Shown: positions 46,309-54,534, counted from the stretch's first letter. The stretch is DNA of 60,146 bases from Sphingomonas changbaiensis NBRC 104936 (GCF_000974765.1 NZ_BBWU01000053.1:1-60146), one strand, 5' to 3'. Numbers and translations: made by a program. The notes: generated from the letters alone by a model not told the origin.

Positions 46309-46515
46309 ATGATCACCGGAACCGTCAAATTCTTCAATAATGACAAGGGCTATGGCTTCATCGCGCCGGAAGACGGCAGCGGCGATGCCTTTGTGCATAT
46401 CTCGGCCGTCGAGCGCGCCGGCATGCGCACCCTCGATAAGGATCAGCGCGTCTCGTACGAACTCGAAACCGACCGTCGGGGCAAGACCTCGGCGGTGAAT
46501 CTCCAGTCGGCGTAA
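46309..46515 (+). CDS. Cold-shock domain protein
   Basis: A 68-aa single CSD protein that binds single-stranded RNA/DNA. The RNP1-type motif is KGYGFIAP and the RNP2-type motif DAFVHISAV, with the family beginning TGTVKFFNNDKG. AAGGAT precedes the ATG. It is followed on the same strand by two small genes, which may form a stress-related transcript with it. Confidence 0.95.
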   Translation: MITGTVKFFNNDKGYGFIAPEDGSGDAFVHISAVERAGMRTLDKDQRVSYELETDRRGKTSAVNLQSA

Positions 46516-46604
46516 GCGCACGAAAACAACTGGTGGGCGCTGCGAGAGTGGTGCCCACCTTCGTCCGGCAATCCAGAATCACGCGCCCCACGTCCGGAGA
46601 CACA

Positions 46605-46823
46605 ATGTCCAGAGCGATCAACATCGATGCCCCGCGAGCTCATGTTCTAGCGTCCTGCTCCAAACGAAAGCTCCCCATCAGCACGATCGAAGATCTCCGT
46701 TCTGGCGGAACTCGCGTTGTCATGAACAACGCTGCCGATGCCGCCGTGATCGCGACCCTCTATGGACGCAAGGTGATCACAGGGCTGGTGCAGCGGACCC
46801 CACTGCGGCTTGCAAGCCGCTGA
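46605..46823 (+). CDS. Small conserved protein, MSRAIN family (copy 1)
   Basis: A 72-aa protein beginning MSRAINIDAP and ending VQRTPLRLASR. It aligns without gaps, and with nearly half of residues identical, to the protein encoded at 48105-48323 on the other strand. Shared features are MSRAIN at the start, IS-IE-L in the middle, GTRVV, an Asn-Ala pair and RTPLR near the end. GGAG lies just upstream of the ATG. It sits between the cold-shock and DUF6481 genes. Function unknown. Confidence 0.75.
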   Translation: MSRAINIDAPRAHVLASCSKRKLPISTIEDLRSGGTRVVMNNAADAAVIATLYGRKVITGLVQRTPLRLASR

Positions 46824-46835
46824 CAGGTTGACCCG

Positions 46836-47168
46836 ATGGCCAGTTTCAAAGAACCGACATTCGCGGAACGCACTGCGGCTGCTGCTCGCGCAAGGGCTGC
46901 GGCGCTTGCCAAGCATCGTGCGAAACCACAGCTTGACGAAGCGACGTTAGCAACGCGCCTAGCGCGCAGCGAAGCACGTGCTGCAGCGGACGCGGAGAAA
47001 CGCCGCGCGAAGGAAGACGCCAAGGCCGAAGTGGCGCTTATTCGACAGAGCAAAGCCGTCGCGGCTTCTGAGGCAGCAGCTGCCGCTTCTCGCGAAGCCG
47101 AACTCACGGCGGCCGAGAAGAAAGCTGCACGGGACGCCCGCTATGCCGCCCGCAAGGCGCGGAAGTAG
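46836..47168 (+). CDS. DUF6481-type Ala/Arg-rich helical protein
   Basis: A 110-aa protein that is almost wholly alpha-helical and highly charged (FKEPTFAERTAAAARARAAA at the start, KKAARDARYAARKARK at the end), fitting DUF6481. Such small basic proteins are common in sphingomonads near cold-shock genes; nucleic-acid association is plausible but unproven. It begins 12 bases after the previous gene, so the two are likely cotranscribed. Confidence 0.75.
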   Translation: MASFKEPTFAERTAAAARARAAALAKHRAKPQLDEATLATRLARSEARAAADAEKRRAKEDAKAEVALIRQSKAVAASEAAAAASREAELTAAEKKAARDARYAARKARK

Positions 47169-47197
47169 CCTGCAGTTCAGGACAACAGGCGCGGCCC

Positions 47198-47950
47198 TCA
47201 GCTCTGCTTCGCCGCGAACCAAATCGTGTGTGGCGGCTCCTGCTCAGTCCCGTCGGAATCCACGAGTACTTCCTCTACGCTGAAGCCGGCCTGCTGAAGT
47301 CTGCCGGAGAAGGCCTGGTCAGGATAAGCCGACCAGACTGACAATATCCCGCCTGGTCGCAGAGCGCTGTGGGCCGCACGCAGACCCCAGCTGCAATAGA
47401 GTCGTTCGTTGGCGAGATTGACGAGCGCGTCGGGTCCATTATCGACATCGAGCAGAATGGCGTCGAAGCGGCCGGCTTTCTCTACAATGACGTCATGAAC
47501 GTCGCGAAGCTCCAGCGACACTCGAGGGTCAGCCAGAGATTCGCCAAAGATGTGCGCGAGCGGGCCGTTAGCCCAGGACACTACCTTTGGTACGAGTTCG
47601 GCTACGACGACAGTCGCAGACATTGGTAGCGCGTTCCGGGCGGCGGCGAGAGTAAAGCCCATTCCCAAGCCTCCGATCAGGATGCTCGGCGAGACCTGGC
47701 CAAGCCGCTCGAAGGTGAGTGTCGCCAAGGCCTCTTCCGAGCGATACGCCCAGCTGCCCATCAGCTGCTCGTCGCCGAAGAGGATCTCGAAATCTCCGCC
47801 TTGGCGAACGAGGTGGAGTTGCCCTCCGCCTGGGATTTCGGCTGAGTCCACGAGCACCGCAGAGGATTCGTCGCTCGCGTGCGAGGGCGCTTCGAAAACC
47901 AACCTTGTTCTCCGGAAAGCTCTATAAGCGGTCGTGACTTCGAGGCGCAT
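47198..47950 (-). CDS. Spermidine-synthase-like methyltransferase-fold protein
   Basis: A 250-aa protein with the spermidine synthase/class I methyltransferase fold: ILIGGLGMGFTLAAARNALP forms the nucleotide loop, VVVAELVPKVVSWANGPLA the second strand, and FDAILLDVDNGPDALV the acidic loop. The Asp pair needed for aminopropyl transfer is not clearly placed, so polyamine synthesis is doubtful; proteins of this group are annotated as spermidine synthase-like. The start is uncertain: ATG 47950 lacks a good ribosome site and the conserved part begins near residue 30. It follows the tiny-gene chain on the same strand. Confidence 0.75.
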   Translation of the reverse strand: MRLEVTTAYRAFRRTRLVFEAPSHASDESSAVLVDSAEIPGGGQLHLVRQGGDFEILFGDEQLMGSWAYRSEEALATLTFERLGQVSPSILIGGLGMGFTLAAARNALPMSATVVVAELVPKVVSWANGPLAHIFGESLADPRVSLELRDVHDVIVEKAGRFDAILLDVDNGPDALVNLANERLYCSWGLRAAHSALRPGGILSVWSAYPDQAFSGRLQQAGFSVEEVLVDSDGTEQEPPHTIWFAAKQS

Positions 47951-48104
47951 GCTTCGATTTGGCCGATGGTTCGCCGGGCCGATTAGGCCGACGGCAACAG
48001 CCTTGCGCCGGGCCAGCTCTCTTCGAGCTGGCCGCACAGCCACCTGCGCTCCAGCGCTAGCCGACCAATCGTGCGTGGCATCGGCCTCCGGCTCTCGCTG
48101 CTGG

Positions 48105-48323
48105 TTATCGTGCCACGGTTCGCAACGGGGTGCGCACCACGGCTCCTTCGATGACTTGCGGGTTGAGCGTCCGCCGCATGGCAGCCGCGTGGTCCGCGTT
48201 CGTGAGAACCACGCGCGTCCCGCTTGGAAACAGGGGTTCGATCGCGCTGATCACCGCCCCGTGCTTCAGTACAGCCGCGCGGACTTGATCGTGCGTCAGG
48301 TCGAGGTTGATTGCTCTGCTCAT
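48105..48323 (-). CDS. Small conserved protein, MSRAIN family (copy 2)
   Basis: A 72-aa paralogue of the product encoded at 46605-46823, beginning MSRAINLDLTHDQV and ending VVRTPLRTVAR, with GTRVVLTNADHAA in the middle. GGAG lies six bases before the ATG. It is the last of five very small genes in a row on this strand, 21 bases after the SANT-like gene. Unlike the others it does not overlap its neighbour. Confidence 0.75.
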   Translation of the reverse strand: MSRAINLDLTHDQVRAAVLKHGAVISAIEPLFPSGTRVVLTNADHAAAMRRTLNPQVIEGAVVRTPLRTVAR

Positions 48324-48344
48324 AATTTCTCCAGGTTCAGGTAA

Positions 48345-48518
48345 TTAAAGCGCGTGAAGCGGCAGCATTAGTTCGGCGCACTTGAGCATGACGACCCCGC
48401 GCGGCCGCCCGAGACGAGCGGCGAGACTGCCAAGCGCCTCGCCACTTCGCACAAGTGTCCTGAGCACCACCAGATCGCCGTTGGTCCAACGTCGCTGCGA
48501 ATGGGGTTGCCCGCTCAT
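48345..48518 (-). CDS. SANT/Myb-like mini DNA-binding protein
   Basis: A 57-aa protein with the Trp-anchored three-helix pattern of SANT/Myb-like domains: RRWTNGDLVVLRTLVRSG, SLAARLGRPRGVV and MLKCAELMLPLHAL. It is too short for any other domain. Its ATG overlaps the preceding stop as ATGA, indicating coupled translation, and no independent ribosome site is seen. A DNA-binding regulator of this small cluster is an inference. Confidence 0.6.
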   Translation of the reverse strand: MSGQPHSQRRWTNGDLVVLRTLVRSGEALGSLAARLGRPRGVVMLKCAELMLPLHAL

Positions 48519-48712
48519 CGAGGTTGCGGAGCGCAAGAGCCCTTGGTTCCGCTCGCGCCGGAACCGAGGTGCAGCCGTTCCGCTGCGATGAGGGCCCGCA
48601 GCTCCGCGGCCTTTCCGAAGTGACGGGCAATCGCGACCGGATCCAGCGATCTCATGCCCAGCCGGCGCTCCTCTAGCTCACATTGCCTGTTGTAGGTTTC
48701 GGCCGGGCTCAT
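48515..48712 (-). CDS. Tiny hypothetical protein in coupled chain
   Basis: A 65-aa helical protein (MSPAETYNRQCELEERRLGM, then DPVAIARHFGKAAELRALIA). It is coupled at both ends: its start overlaps the RMF-like gene stop and its stop overlaps the SANT-like start, each as ATGA. GAGG also lies about 11 bases upstream of the ATG. I recognise no family. Confidence 0.6.
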   Translation of the reverse strand: MSPAETYNRQCELEERRLGMRSLDPVAIARHFGKAAELRALIAAERLHLGSGASGTKGSCAPQPR

Positions 48713-48900
48713 AGCGCATAATCCCTCTTGATACGGAACTGGCGCGCGGCGGCCCGGGAGCGACCAAAATCCCAACCCAGCAGCCAATGCCGGCCTTCGA
48801 AGAACTCCGAGGGGAATGGACATTCCGACCTCGCCACACCTGCTGCGAAAGCTTCCGCGCCCAAAGCGAAGGGGTCGGAACGAGCCTGGGTCGGGCTCAT
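48709..48900 (-). CDS. Ribosome-modulation-factor-like small protein
   Basis: A 63-aa basic protein whose core reads ALGAEAFAAGVARSECPFP and then RHWLLGWDFGRSRAAARQF. The order of a Gly/Ala-rich helix, a Cys-Pro pair and a WLxGW motif matches ribosome modulation factor (Rmf), which dimerises ribosomes in stationary phase. E. coli Rmf is 55 aa. The start overlaps the previous stop and the stop overlaps the next start, both as ATGA. RMF-like is a pattern match only. Confidence 0.55.
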   Translation of the reverse strand: MSPTQARSDPFALGAEAFAAGVARSECPFPSEFFEGRHWLLGWDFGRSRAAARQFRIKRDYAL

Positions 48901-49082
48901 GTCAGCAGCTCGAATGAGAGAGACTTGTGCGGATAGGTTGTCAGGCGCAGGCTCTTCGCGAGCCCGGCCGCGATGGCAACCTCCCGGTCGCGGGCTCCGG
49001 TTGCACGCGAGAACCGAGCGCGGAGCAATGACCTTTGCTCGCTCGCCAAAAGTGAATTGATATCCAGAACAGGCGCTCCCAT
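48897..49082 (-). CDS. Tiny hypothetical protein, first of coupled chain
   Basis: A 61-aa protein (VLDINSLLASEQRSLLRARF, ARDREVAIAAGLAKSLRL) without recognised family, signal peptide or membrane helix. It opens the chain of small genes; its stop overlaps the RMF-like start as ATGA. The ATG has no strong ribosome site, so its exact start is less certain than those downstream. Confidence 0.5.
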   Translation of the reverse strand: MGAPVLDINSLLASEQRSLLRARFSRATGARDREVAIAAGLAKSLRLTTYPHKSLSFELLT

Positions 49083-49311
49083 GCGAAACGAGAACCGAAA
49101 TGGCTCTCTGGCACGAGAAGCGCGCTACCAGCTGCAGGTGATATCCTCCTGTAGCACAGTCGCATCAAACGGCGGCATGAAATCGGTGCGATCGAAGGCC
49201 GATCGTTGAAAGTAATCTTCTCGATATCACAGCCGAGCTGAGAATGGTGCAAACGATGGTACGGAATGGCTTCAGATCTGCGCGGACGTGCCGCTGGCGC
49301 TCGGTCGATCC

Positions 49312-50910
49312 CTACTGCTCAATGATTTCACGAATACGGCTTGCGATCACGTCCATCTGAAATGGTTTGGTGAGGACATGCATGCCCCGTTCAAGGCGCC
49401 CGCGCCCGATTAGCGCATTCTCCGCGAAGCCGGTGATGAACAGCACCTTGAGATCCGGGCGATGCACGCGGGCGGCGTCAGCGACCTGCCGGCCGTTCAT
49501 GCCACCGGGCAAACCTACATCAGTGATCAACAAATCGATCTTGGCATTCGACTCCAGGACCCGGAGGCCTGCGGGGCCGTCCGGAGCTTCGATGACCGCA
49601 TACCCGGACTCCGCGAGAACTTCGGCGATCAACATTCGGATCGTGGGCTCGTCATCAATGACCAGGACGACTTCACCCTCACCTGTGTGTTCTGGAGAGG
49701 TCACGACCAGAACATCCTCCTCCGCCGACTCCTCCTCGTCATGGCGCGGCAGATAGAGGCACATCGTGGTCCCTTGCCCAAGTTCAGTATAAATTCTGAC
49801 CTGCCCACCGGACTGACGGGCGAAGCCATAAATCATGGAGAGGCCTAGGCCAGTACCTTCTCCCAGTGGTTTCGTTGTGAAGAACGGATCGAAGGCTTTC
49901 GCCGCCACTTCCGGCGTCATGCCAGTCCCGGTGTCGGTGACGCAGACGGAAACATATTGGCCGACGGGCAAATCCTGGATTCTAGCGGCGCGCTCGTCGA
50001 GCCACCTGTTTGCGGTCTCGATCGTCAGTTTTCCACCACTCGGCATGGCGTCGCGAGCGTTGATGCATAGGTTGAGAACGGCGTTTTCTAGCTGGTTCGG
50101 ATCAACCAGGATCGGCCACAAGCCGCTGGCTCCAACCACTTCGACTTCAATATCCGGCCCCATTGTGCGCCGAACGAGCTCCTCAAGGCCGTTGATGAGC
50201 CGATTTGCGTTCGTTGGTTGCGGATCGAGCGTCTGCCGGCGCGAGAAGGCGAGAAGGCGGTGGGTAAGAGCGGCGGCACGTTTGACCGCCCCTTGAGCCG
50301 CCATGAAGTATCGATCGAATTCGGCCGTGCGTCCTTGCGCCATGCGGATTTGCATCATCTCGAGGCTGCCGCTGATGCCGGTCAAAAGGTTGTTGAAGTC
50401 GTGGGCGAGGCCACCGGTCAGTTGCCCGACGGCTTCCATCTTCTGCGCCTGGCGCAGCTGCTCTTCGATTGCGCGCTTCTCGGTCAGATCGCGCGTGACC
50501 TTCGCGAATCCGGCTAGATTGCCGCTTTCATCCCGGATCGGGTCGATGATCACGCTGGCCCAGAAACGAGTACCATCCTTTCGAACTCGCCAGCCTTCCG
50601 CCTCGAAGCGGCCCTCGCGCTCGGCCGTCTCCAGGGCGGTGCGCGGAACCCCAGCTTCCCGGTCTTCATCCGTGTAGAAGCGGGAGAAGTGCTCTCCCAT
50701 GATTTCGTCAGGGCTATAGCCTTTGAAGCGCTCTGCTCCGGGGTTCCAGCTGCTCACCCGGCCGTCCGGATCCAGCATGTAAATCGCGTAATCGGTGACG
50801 CTCTGCACCAGCAGGCGGAACCGCTCTTCGCTCTGACGAAGCTCTTCTGCGGCCGGCTTGCGATCCGTGTCCTCTCCAGTCACTGTTGCACGGCCACCGA
50901 AGCTGCGCAC
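49312..50910 (-). CDS. PAS hybrid histidine kinase with C-terminal receiver
   Basis: A soluble kinase of up to 532 aa. A PAS domain with PAC tail (about 25-145: FRLLVQSVTDYAIYMLDPDG) is followed by the H-box GGLAHDFNNLLTGI, an ATP-binding domain (LNLCINARDAMPSGGKL, VTDTGTGM, GEGTGLGLSMIYG) and a receiver (VLVIDDEPTIRML, acceptor Asp in LLITDVGLPGGMNG). The arrangement fits kinases of the general stress or light/redox sensing type. The GTG at 50910 is used; a GTG at 50880 is an alternative. The sensed signal is unknown. Confidence 0.92.
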   Translation of the reverse strand: MRSFGGRATVTGEDTDRKPAAEELRQSEERFRLLVQSVTDYAIYMLDPDGRVSSWNPGAERFKGYSPDEIMGEHFSRFYTDEDREAGVPRTALETAEREGRFEAEGWRVRKDGTRFWASVIIDPIRDESGNLAGFAKVTRDLTEKRAIEEQLRQAQKMEAVGQLTGGLAHDFNNLLTGISGSLEMMQIRMAQGRTAEFDRYFMAAQGAVKRAAALTHRLLAFSRRQTLDPQPTNANRLINGLEELVRRTMGPDIEVEVVGASGLWPILVDPNQLENAVLNLCINARDAMPSGGKLTIETANRWLDERAARIQDLPVGQYVSVCVTDTGTGMTPEVAAKAFDPFFTTKPLGEGTGLGLSMIYGFARQSGGQVRIYTELGQGTTMCLYLPRHDEEESAEEDVLVVTSPEHTGEGEVVLVIDDEPTIRMLIAEVLAESGYAVIEAPDGPAGLRVLESNAKIDLLITDVGLPGGMNGRQVADAARVHRPDLKVLFITGFAENALIGRGRLERGMHVLTKPFQMDVIASRIREIIEQ

Positions 50911-51376
50911 AGCGTGTGGGCTACGGAGTACGAGCCAAGGGTGACCTTACGCAACAGCCCTCCGACGGAGCTGAAAATCATCGCGCATTCTATTTTTCTC
51001 ATAAGCTTATCGCATCGTAACGGCAGAAGCAGGACGCACAAAGAGTTGGACGCCAACGTTCCCGAACTCCGAAGACCACGGTGAGACGCAGCGCCTCCAG
51101 CATGGGCGAGCCACCCCGCCCCAGTGTTGAGCGAGGTGAACGGGCAATCATCCAAGATTGATCGCGAACGCGAATGCAAACGCTCCGACCAATATGGCGA
51201 CCGTAACCAATCTCGACCAAGACATCTTTGGCATGGCCGCAAAACGACCGGCTCAGCGCGTGGTTGCCGAGCCCCTTCATATCAGAGCGAATTTGGTCCG
51301 CATTGCTGCGCACGCTTCGCTTAGAGATAGGAGCGAGACCGCCGCAGATCGGATCTCGCCAGCAGTGCGAGCGAAC
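50911..51376. other. Gap without recognised gene
   Basis: About 465 bases upstream of the hybrid kinase gene. The kinase promoter should lie at its left edge, but no clear element was identified. Open frames here lack ribosome sites and read as chance frames. Confidence 0.45.
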
Positions 51377-51577
51377 CTAATGCGTAAGGTCGCCCAGAAG
51401 TCGACAGGTCTCCCTGATTTCGTCGAGCAGCCGACGTTGCTCGTCCCGCGTCAGCATCACGCCACGCTCGCGCCACGCCGTCATGATGCGCGTTCGAAGC
51501 TCGACGATTTCGTGGAGCATCTCGTCCGCATCAAACGCGCCAAGTTGATAAATATTATTGCGGTCCAGGTCCGGCAT
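51377..51577 (-). CDS. Small hypothetical protein
   Basis: A 66-aa acidic helical protein (MPDLDRNNIYQLGAFDADEM, TRDEQRRLLDEIRETCRLLG). GGAGG five bases before the ATG at 51577 is a strong ribosome site, so it is probably real. No domain is recognised and no neighbour is close. Confidence 0.6.
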   Translation of the reverse strand: MPDLDRNNIYQLGAFDADEMLHEIVELRTRIMTAWRERGVMLTRDEQRRLLDEIRETCRLLGDLTH

Positions 51578-51750
51578 AACACCTCCCACCAGAAGCGGGA
51601 GCGTGCCAAGACTCTCATGACGCGTGCTTCAAAGCGGAATGCGTCAACAAATCACTAATACATGTCTTACGCCGCCAAACCTAATTATTTTATGGAGTGT
51701 GAAAAAGGACACAGGCGGATCTATTTTTTTCCAGTATGTGGCACCGATCT

Positions 51751-51969
51751 ATGACAAGACCGTTTCGTCACGACATGCCGCAGCAGCCGCTCCAGAAACT
51801 CAGTTCGGCCGCGCGGCCCTATCCGCCTGAGACTGGCGTGATCCAGCAAGGCTTATGCCGGGCATTCCCTCTCCAGCACGACAGCAGCTTCGACGAGCTT
51901 TTGATCGCGATCGACCTAGCTGACGAGCGGCACTGCTCCAAACCGCGAGCGGCGGCCAGGTCTGAATGA
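51751..51969 (+). CDS. Doubtful small protein
   Basis: A 72-codon frame whose second half looks coding (VIQQGLCRAFPLQHDSSFDE, LLIAIDLADERH). The ATG lacks a convincing ribosome site. It may be a real short gene or the remains of one. Confidence 0.3.
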   Translation: MTRPFRHDMPQQPLQKLSSAARPYPPETGVIQQGLCRAFPLQHDSSFDELLIAIDLADERHCSKPRAAARSE

Positions 51970-52107
51970 CGTTTTGGACTGCGAGTCCTGCTTCGTCCTG
52001 ACGCTTAGGGCCGAGCAGCACCCCCTTTGAGCAATTGGCGCCGCCGCTTGCGCTATGCCAGGCGCGCACGGAATCAAGCTCATCCACGAAGGATCGACAG
52101 CCAGCCG

Positions 52108-52256
52108 TGAGCAGCAAATCCCGGATTCTTGTCGACGCTGATGCCTGCCCGGTGAAGGACGAGATCTATCGTGTCGCGTTTAGGCACGAAGCGCCGGTCA
52201 CGATCGTCAGCAATATTCCAGAACTCTCGAACCCGCGCCAACCGTGCAGCCTCTGA
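52108..52256 (+). pseudogene. Truncated DUF188 (YaiI/YqxD) gene
   Basis: From the GTG at 52108 the frame reads [20 protein letters not shown] then [14 protein letters not shown], which is the N-terminal signature of DUF188 proteins (PIN-like fold, normally about 150 aa). After about 36 residues similarity stops and the frame ends within 14 codons. The C-terminal three quarters is missing, so it is a fragment left by deletion or insertion. Confidence 0.75.
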
Positions 52257-52350
52257 CCTCCCAGGCGTGGTACCATCCTAGGCGCACACCATGTTGAGCG
52301 CCGCGTCCACTCGACAATTCGGCTTTCGACGGCACATTTCGGAGACTTGC

Positions 52351-52611
52351 ATGACCGAGCGCGAACACGATTTGACGGCGCAACAAATGCTGGAGGCTCA
52401 GCAAGCTCTAGACGTAGCGGCATTCAATGGCATCTTGAGTCTCGCGATTGTCTTGAGGAAGCGAAACCTTCTCTCGAGCGCAGAGACGAGGAGCTTGCAA
52501 GATATCATGAGCAAGCCGCTGGCTTTGCCCGGCAATTCGGATAACCCAGTCGTTCAAGATGCCCAACAGAATCTCGATCAGCTTTTCGCGCTGCTCATAG
52601 ATCGCCGCTAA
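52351..52611 (+). CDS. Small hypothetical protein
   Basis: An 86-aa helical protein (MTEREHDLTAQQMLEAQQAL, SSAETRSLQDIMSKPLALPG). The ATG has GGAG seven bases upstream, and codon use looks genuine. It has no signal peptide or membrane helix, and no family is recognised. Confidence 0.6.
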   Translation: MTEREHDLTAQQMLEAQQALDVAAFNGILSLAIVLRKRNLLSSAETRSLQDIMSKPLALPGNSDNPVVQDAQQNLDQLFALLIDRR

Positions 52612-53034
52612 GCCGAAGCTGCGTACCTGCACCATTGCAGGAGCCGCTGAAAAAGTCGGATGTCGGCAGTGGCTGCGGGAGGGCACCTTGGCGCCGAAGC
52701 CGGCCAGTTCGCGAGCAAAGAGCGCGAGTGGCTGAACTCCGACACTGGCCGGCGGCGGCCAGAGGGCGGCATTCGTTTTCGAGTCCCAGCACTAGGGCCT
52801 GAGCGCAATGGGCCGCCCATGGCGCTCGGCGTTTCACGAGAGGCCGCAGTAAGCGGGGTGGGGGAGGACACTTCGTCGGAGCTGAGCATCCTCATCGTCC
52901 TGAACTCACGTTTCTATAGCCACTAACCACTAGGCGGCGCCTGATGGCGGCTGTGCTATGCAGCTGCTGCAACGCAACCACATGCTCGGGCACGAGTTCG
53001 AGTATTGTCGATGGCAGCTGTGACAGGAGCACCT
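52612..53034. other. Gap without recognised gene
   Basis: About 420 bases between two small plus-strand genes. Open frames on both strands lack ribosome sites; nothing supported is seen. Confidence 0.45.
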
Positions 53035-53163
53035 ATGGCGAAGGGCCAGAAGAAATCTAACAAGGAAGTACGAAAGCCAAAGGCGGAGAAGCCACCAAAG
53101 CAGAACGCTTCCAATCCCAGCACCAAGGGCAAGCCCGTCGAAATGGCGACTCTGAAAAGCTGA
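53035..53163 (+). CDS. 42-residue Lys-rich conserved micro-protein
   Basis: A 42-aa, very basic protein (MAKGQKKSNKEVRKPKAEKP, then ASNPSTKGKPVEMATLKS). AGGAG lies seven bases before the ATG, an excellent ribosome site, and the sequence has the style of short conserved Lys-rich proteins found in many proteobacteria. It is probably disordered and may bind nucleic acid. Confidence 0.7.
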   Translation: MAKGQKKSNKEVRKPKAEKPPKQNASNPSTKGKPVEMATLKS

Positions 53164-53312
53164 CTGCGGCGCTCTGCCGCGCCCTACCTCGGTGCGGCTG
53201 ACAGCTTTCCGCCGCTACGCGGAAGGAGAGGGGCAGCTTCCCTGCAGGTGACCTGAGGGCTTCGCAGCATCCGCCATCTGAACTTTGTGCACTGCACAAG
53301 GGTTGGGTGCGG

Positions 53313-54344
53313 ATGACACAGAAGCCCAACGACAAGAGCCGCGGCGGTCGCGGTGGAAAATCCGAAGCGCCCTCGGCTCCCAACTTTCTGCGGCGGCATC
53401 CAAAATGGACCGCCGCGGCCTTGCTGGCGGGAGCAGGACTTCTCGGCAGCGCGATCTTCAACCGGGCGGCCGCCCGCCGAGCCGAGGCAAGGACACCACC
53501 GGCAGGCAAGTTCATCCACGTCGATGGCACCAAGCTTCACTTCCTCGAGCGAGGCGAAGGCCAGCCGGTCGTGCTCCTTCACGGCAACGGTGTCCTGCTC
53601 CAGGACTTTGAAGCAAGCGGTGTGCTCGACCTGATCGCGAACAAGCACAGGGTCATCGCGTTCGATCGGCCTGGCTTCGGTTACAGTGACCGGCCTCAAT
53701 CAACCATCTGGACACCTTCTGCTCAGGCCGACCTCATTGCGCGTGCAATGTCGCAGATGGGGGTGCGTGGCGCGGTGGTGGTCGGTCACAGTTGGGGAAC
53801 TCTCGTTGCGCTTGCGATGGCCCTTGATCATCCAGACGCGGTGGCTGGCTTGGTGCTGCTATCGGGCTACTATTACGGCACGGCTCGGCCGGACGTCCTG
53901 CCCTTGTCCGCTCCCGCGATCCCGCTCATCGGCGACGTGATGGCGCACACCATCTCGCCTCTTGCCGGAGCGCTGATGGGCCCAGCAGCGGTGAAGGCCG
54001 CGTTTGCCCCCGCCGAAGTCGCCCAAAGGTTTGTCGATTTTCCCATCGCCATAACCCTGCGGCCTTCACAAGTACGCGCGACGGCTGCCGACACCGCGAT
54101 GATGGTGCCCTCGGCAGTCGCTCTCAGCCGCAGGTACCGCGATCTGGGTGTGCCGACCATCATCCTGGCGGGCGAAGGCGATCTGATCGTGGGCGTTGAG
54201 AAACATTCTAAACGCCTTGCCGGGGAAGTTGAGGGCTCGGAGCTTCGCGTGCTGGCCGAGCAGGGGCACCTGTTCCACTACGCTGAGCCGAGCCATGTTG
54301 CGACGGCCGTTGATGATGTGCTGGAGAGGGTAGGATCAAGCTAA
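53313..54344 (+). CDS. Alpha/beta-hydrolase with N-terminal membrane anchor
   Basis: A 343-aa protein. A Lys/Arg/Gly-rich start is followed by a hydrophobic segment (WTAAALLAGAGLLGSAIF) that probably anchors it in the inner membrane. The hydrolase fold has the oxyanion block VVLLHGNGVLLQDF, nucleophile Ser in VVVGHSWGTLVALAM, Asp in AGEGDLIVGVE and His in EQGHLFHYAEP, so the triad is intact. The substrate cannot be told; esterase, lipase or epoxide-hydrolase-like roles are all possible. An upstream GTG at 53307 is an alternative start. Confidence 0.85.
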   Translation: MTQKPNDKSRGGRGGKSEAPSAPNFLRRHPKWTAAALLAGAGLLGSAIFNRAAARRAEARTPPAGKFIHVDGTKLHFLERGEGQPVVLLHGNGVLLQDFEASGVLDLIANKHRVIAFDRPGFGYSDRPQSTIWTPSAQADLIARAMSQMGVRGAVVVGHSWGTLVALAMALDHPDAVAGLVLLSGYYYGTARPDVLPLSAPAIPLIGDVMAHTISPLAGALMGPAAVKAAFAPAEVAQRFVDFPIAITLRPSQVRATAADTAMMVPSAVALSRRYRDLGVPTIILAGEGDLIVGVEKHSKRLAGEVEGSELRVLAEQGHLFHYAEPSHVATAVDDVLERVGSS

Positions 54345-54380
54345 CAGGCGGACTCACCGAAGGCACAGCCAAACCCTTAG

Positions 54381-54534
54381 CTACTCCCTTAGCTCGGCTT
54401 TCAGCGCACGGATCCGGTCATCCATTTCGGCAATCCGGTCCCGCTCCGGTGTCCCGGCCGCCAGACCCTTTCGCCGGGCTTCGGCCCAGAGCTTGTTCCG
54501 CTCGCTTAAGCGCTCGTAGCAGTTTTGCCGTCAT
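54381..54534 (-). pseudogene. Frameshifted small gene
   Basis: An ATG at 54534 with AAGGA close upstream starts MTAK, but the coding-like sequence continues in the next frame: ERLSERNKLWAEARRKGLAA, GTPERDRIAEMDDRIRALKA, ending ELRE and a stop at 54381. The span is 51 codons plus one base, so one extra nucleotide near the AAAA run around 54523-54526 would explain it. It is either a recent pseudogene or a sequencing error. It would be the third gene of a small minus-strand operon. Confidence 0.55.

Larger units (their letters stand above)
51578..52350. other. Sparse stretch with a doubtful ORF and a gene fragment
   Basis: About 770 bases including an AT-rich patch near 51660-51740. The only supported contents are a doubtful small frame at 51751-51969 and a truncated DUF188 gene at 52108-52256. 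The patchwork look suggests past insertion and deletion. Confidence 0.45.

Noticed and set aside
47198-47950. Naming this gene speE
   Set aside because: Only the fold matches; residues for aminopropyl transfer are not clearly present.
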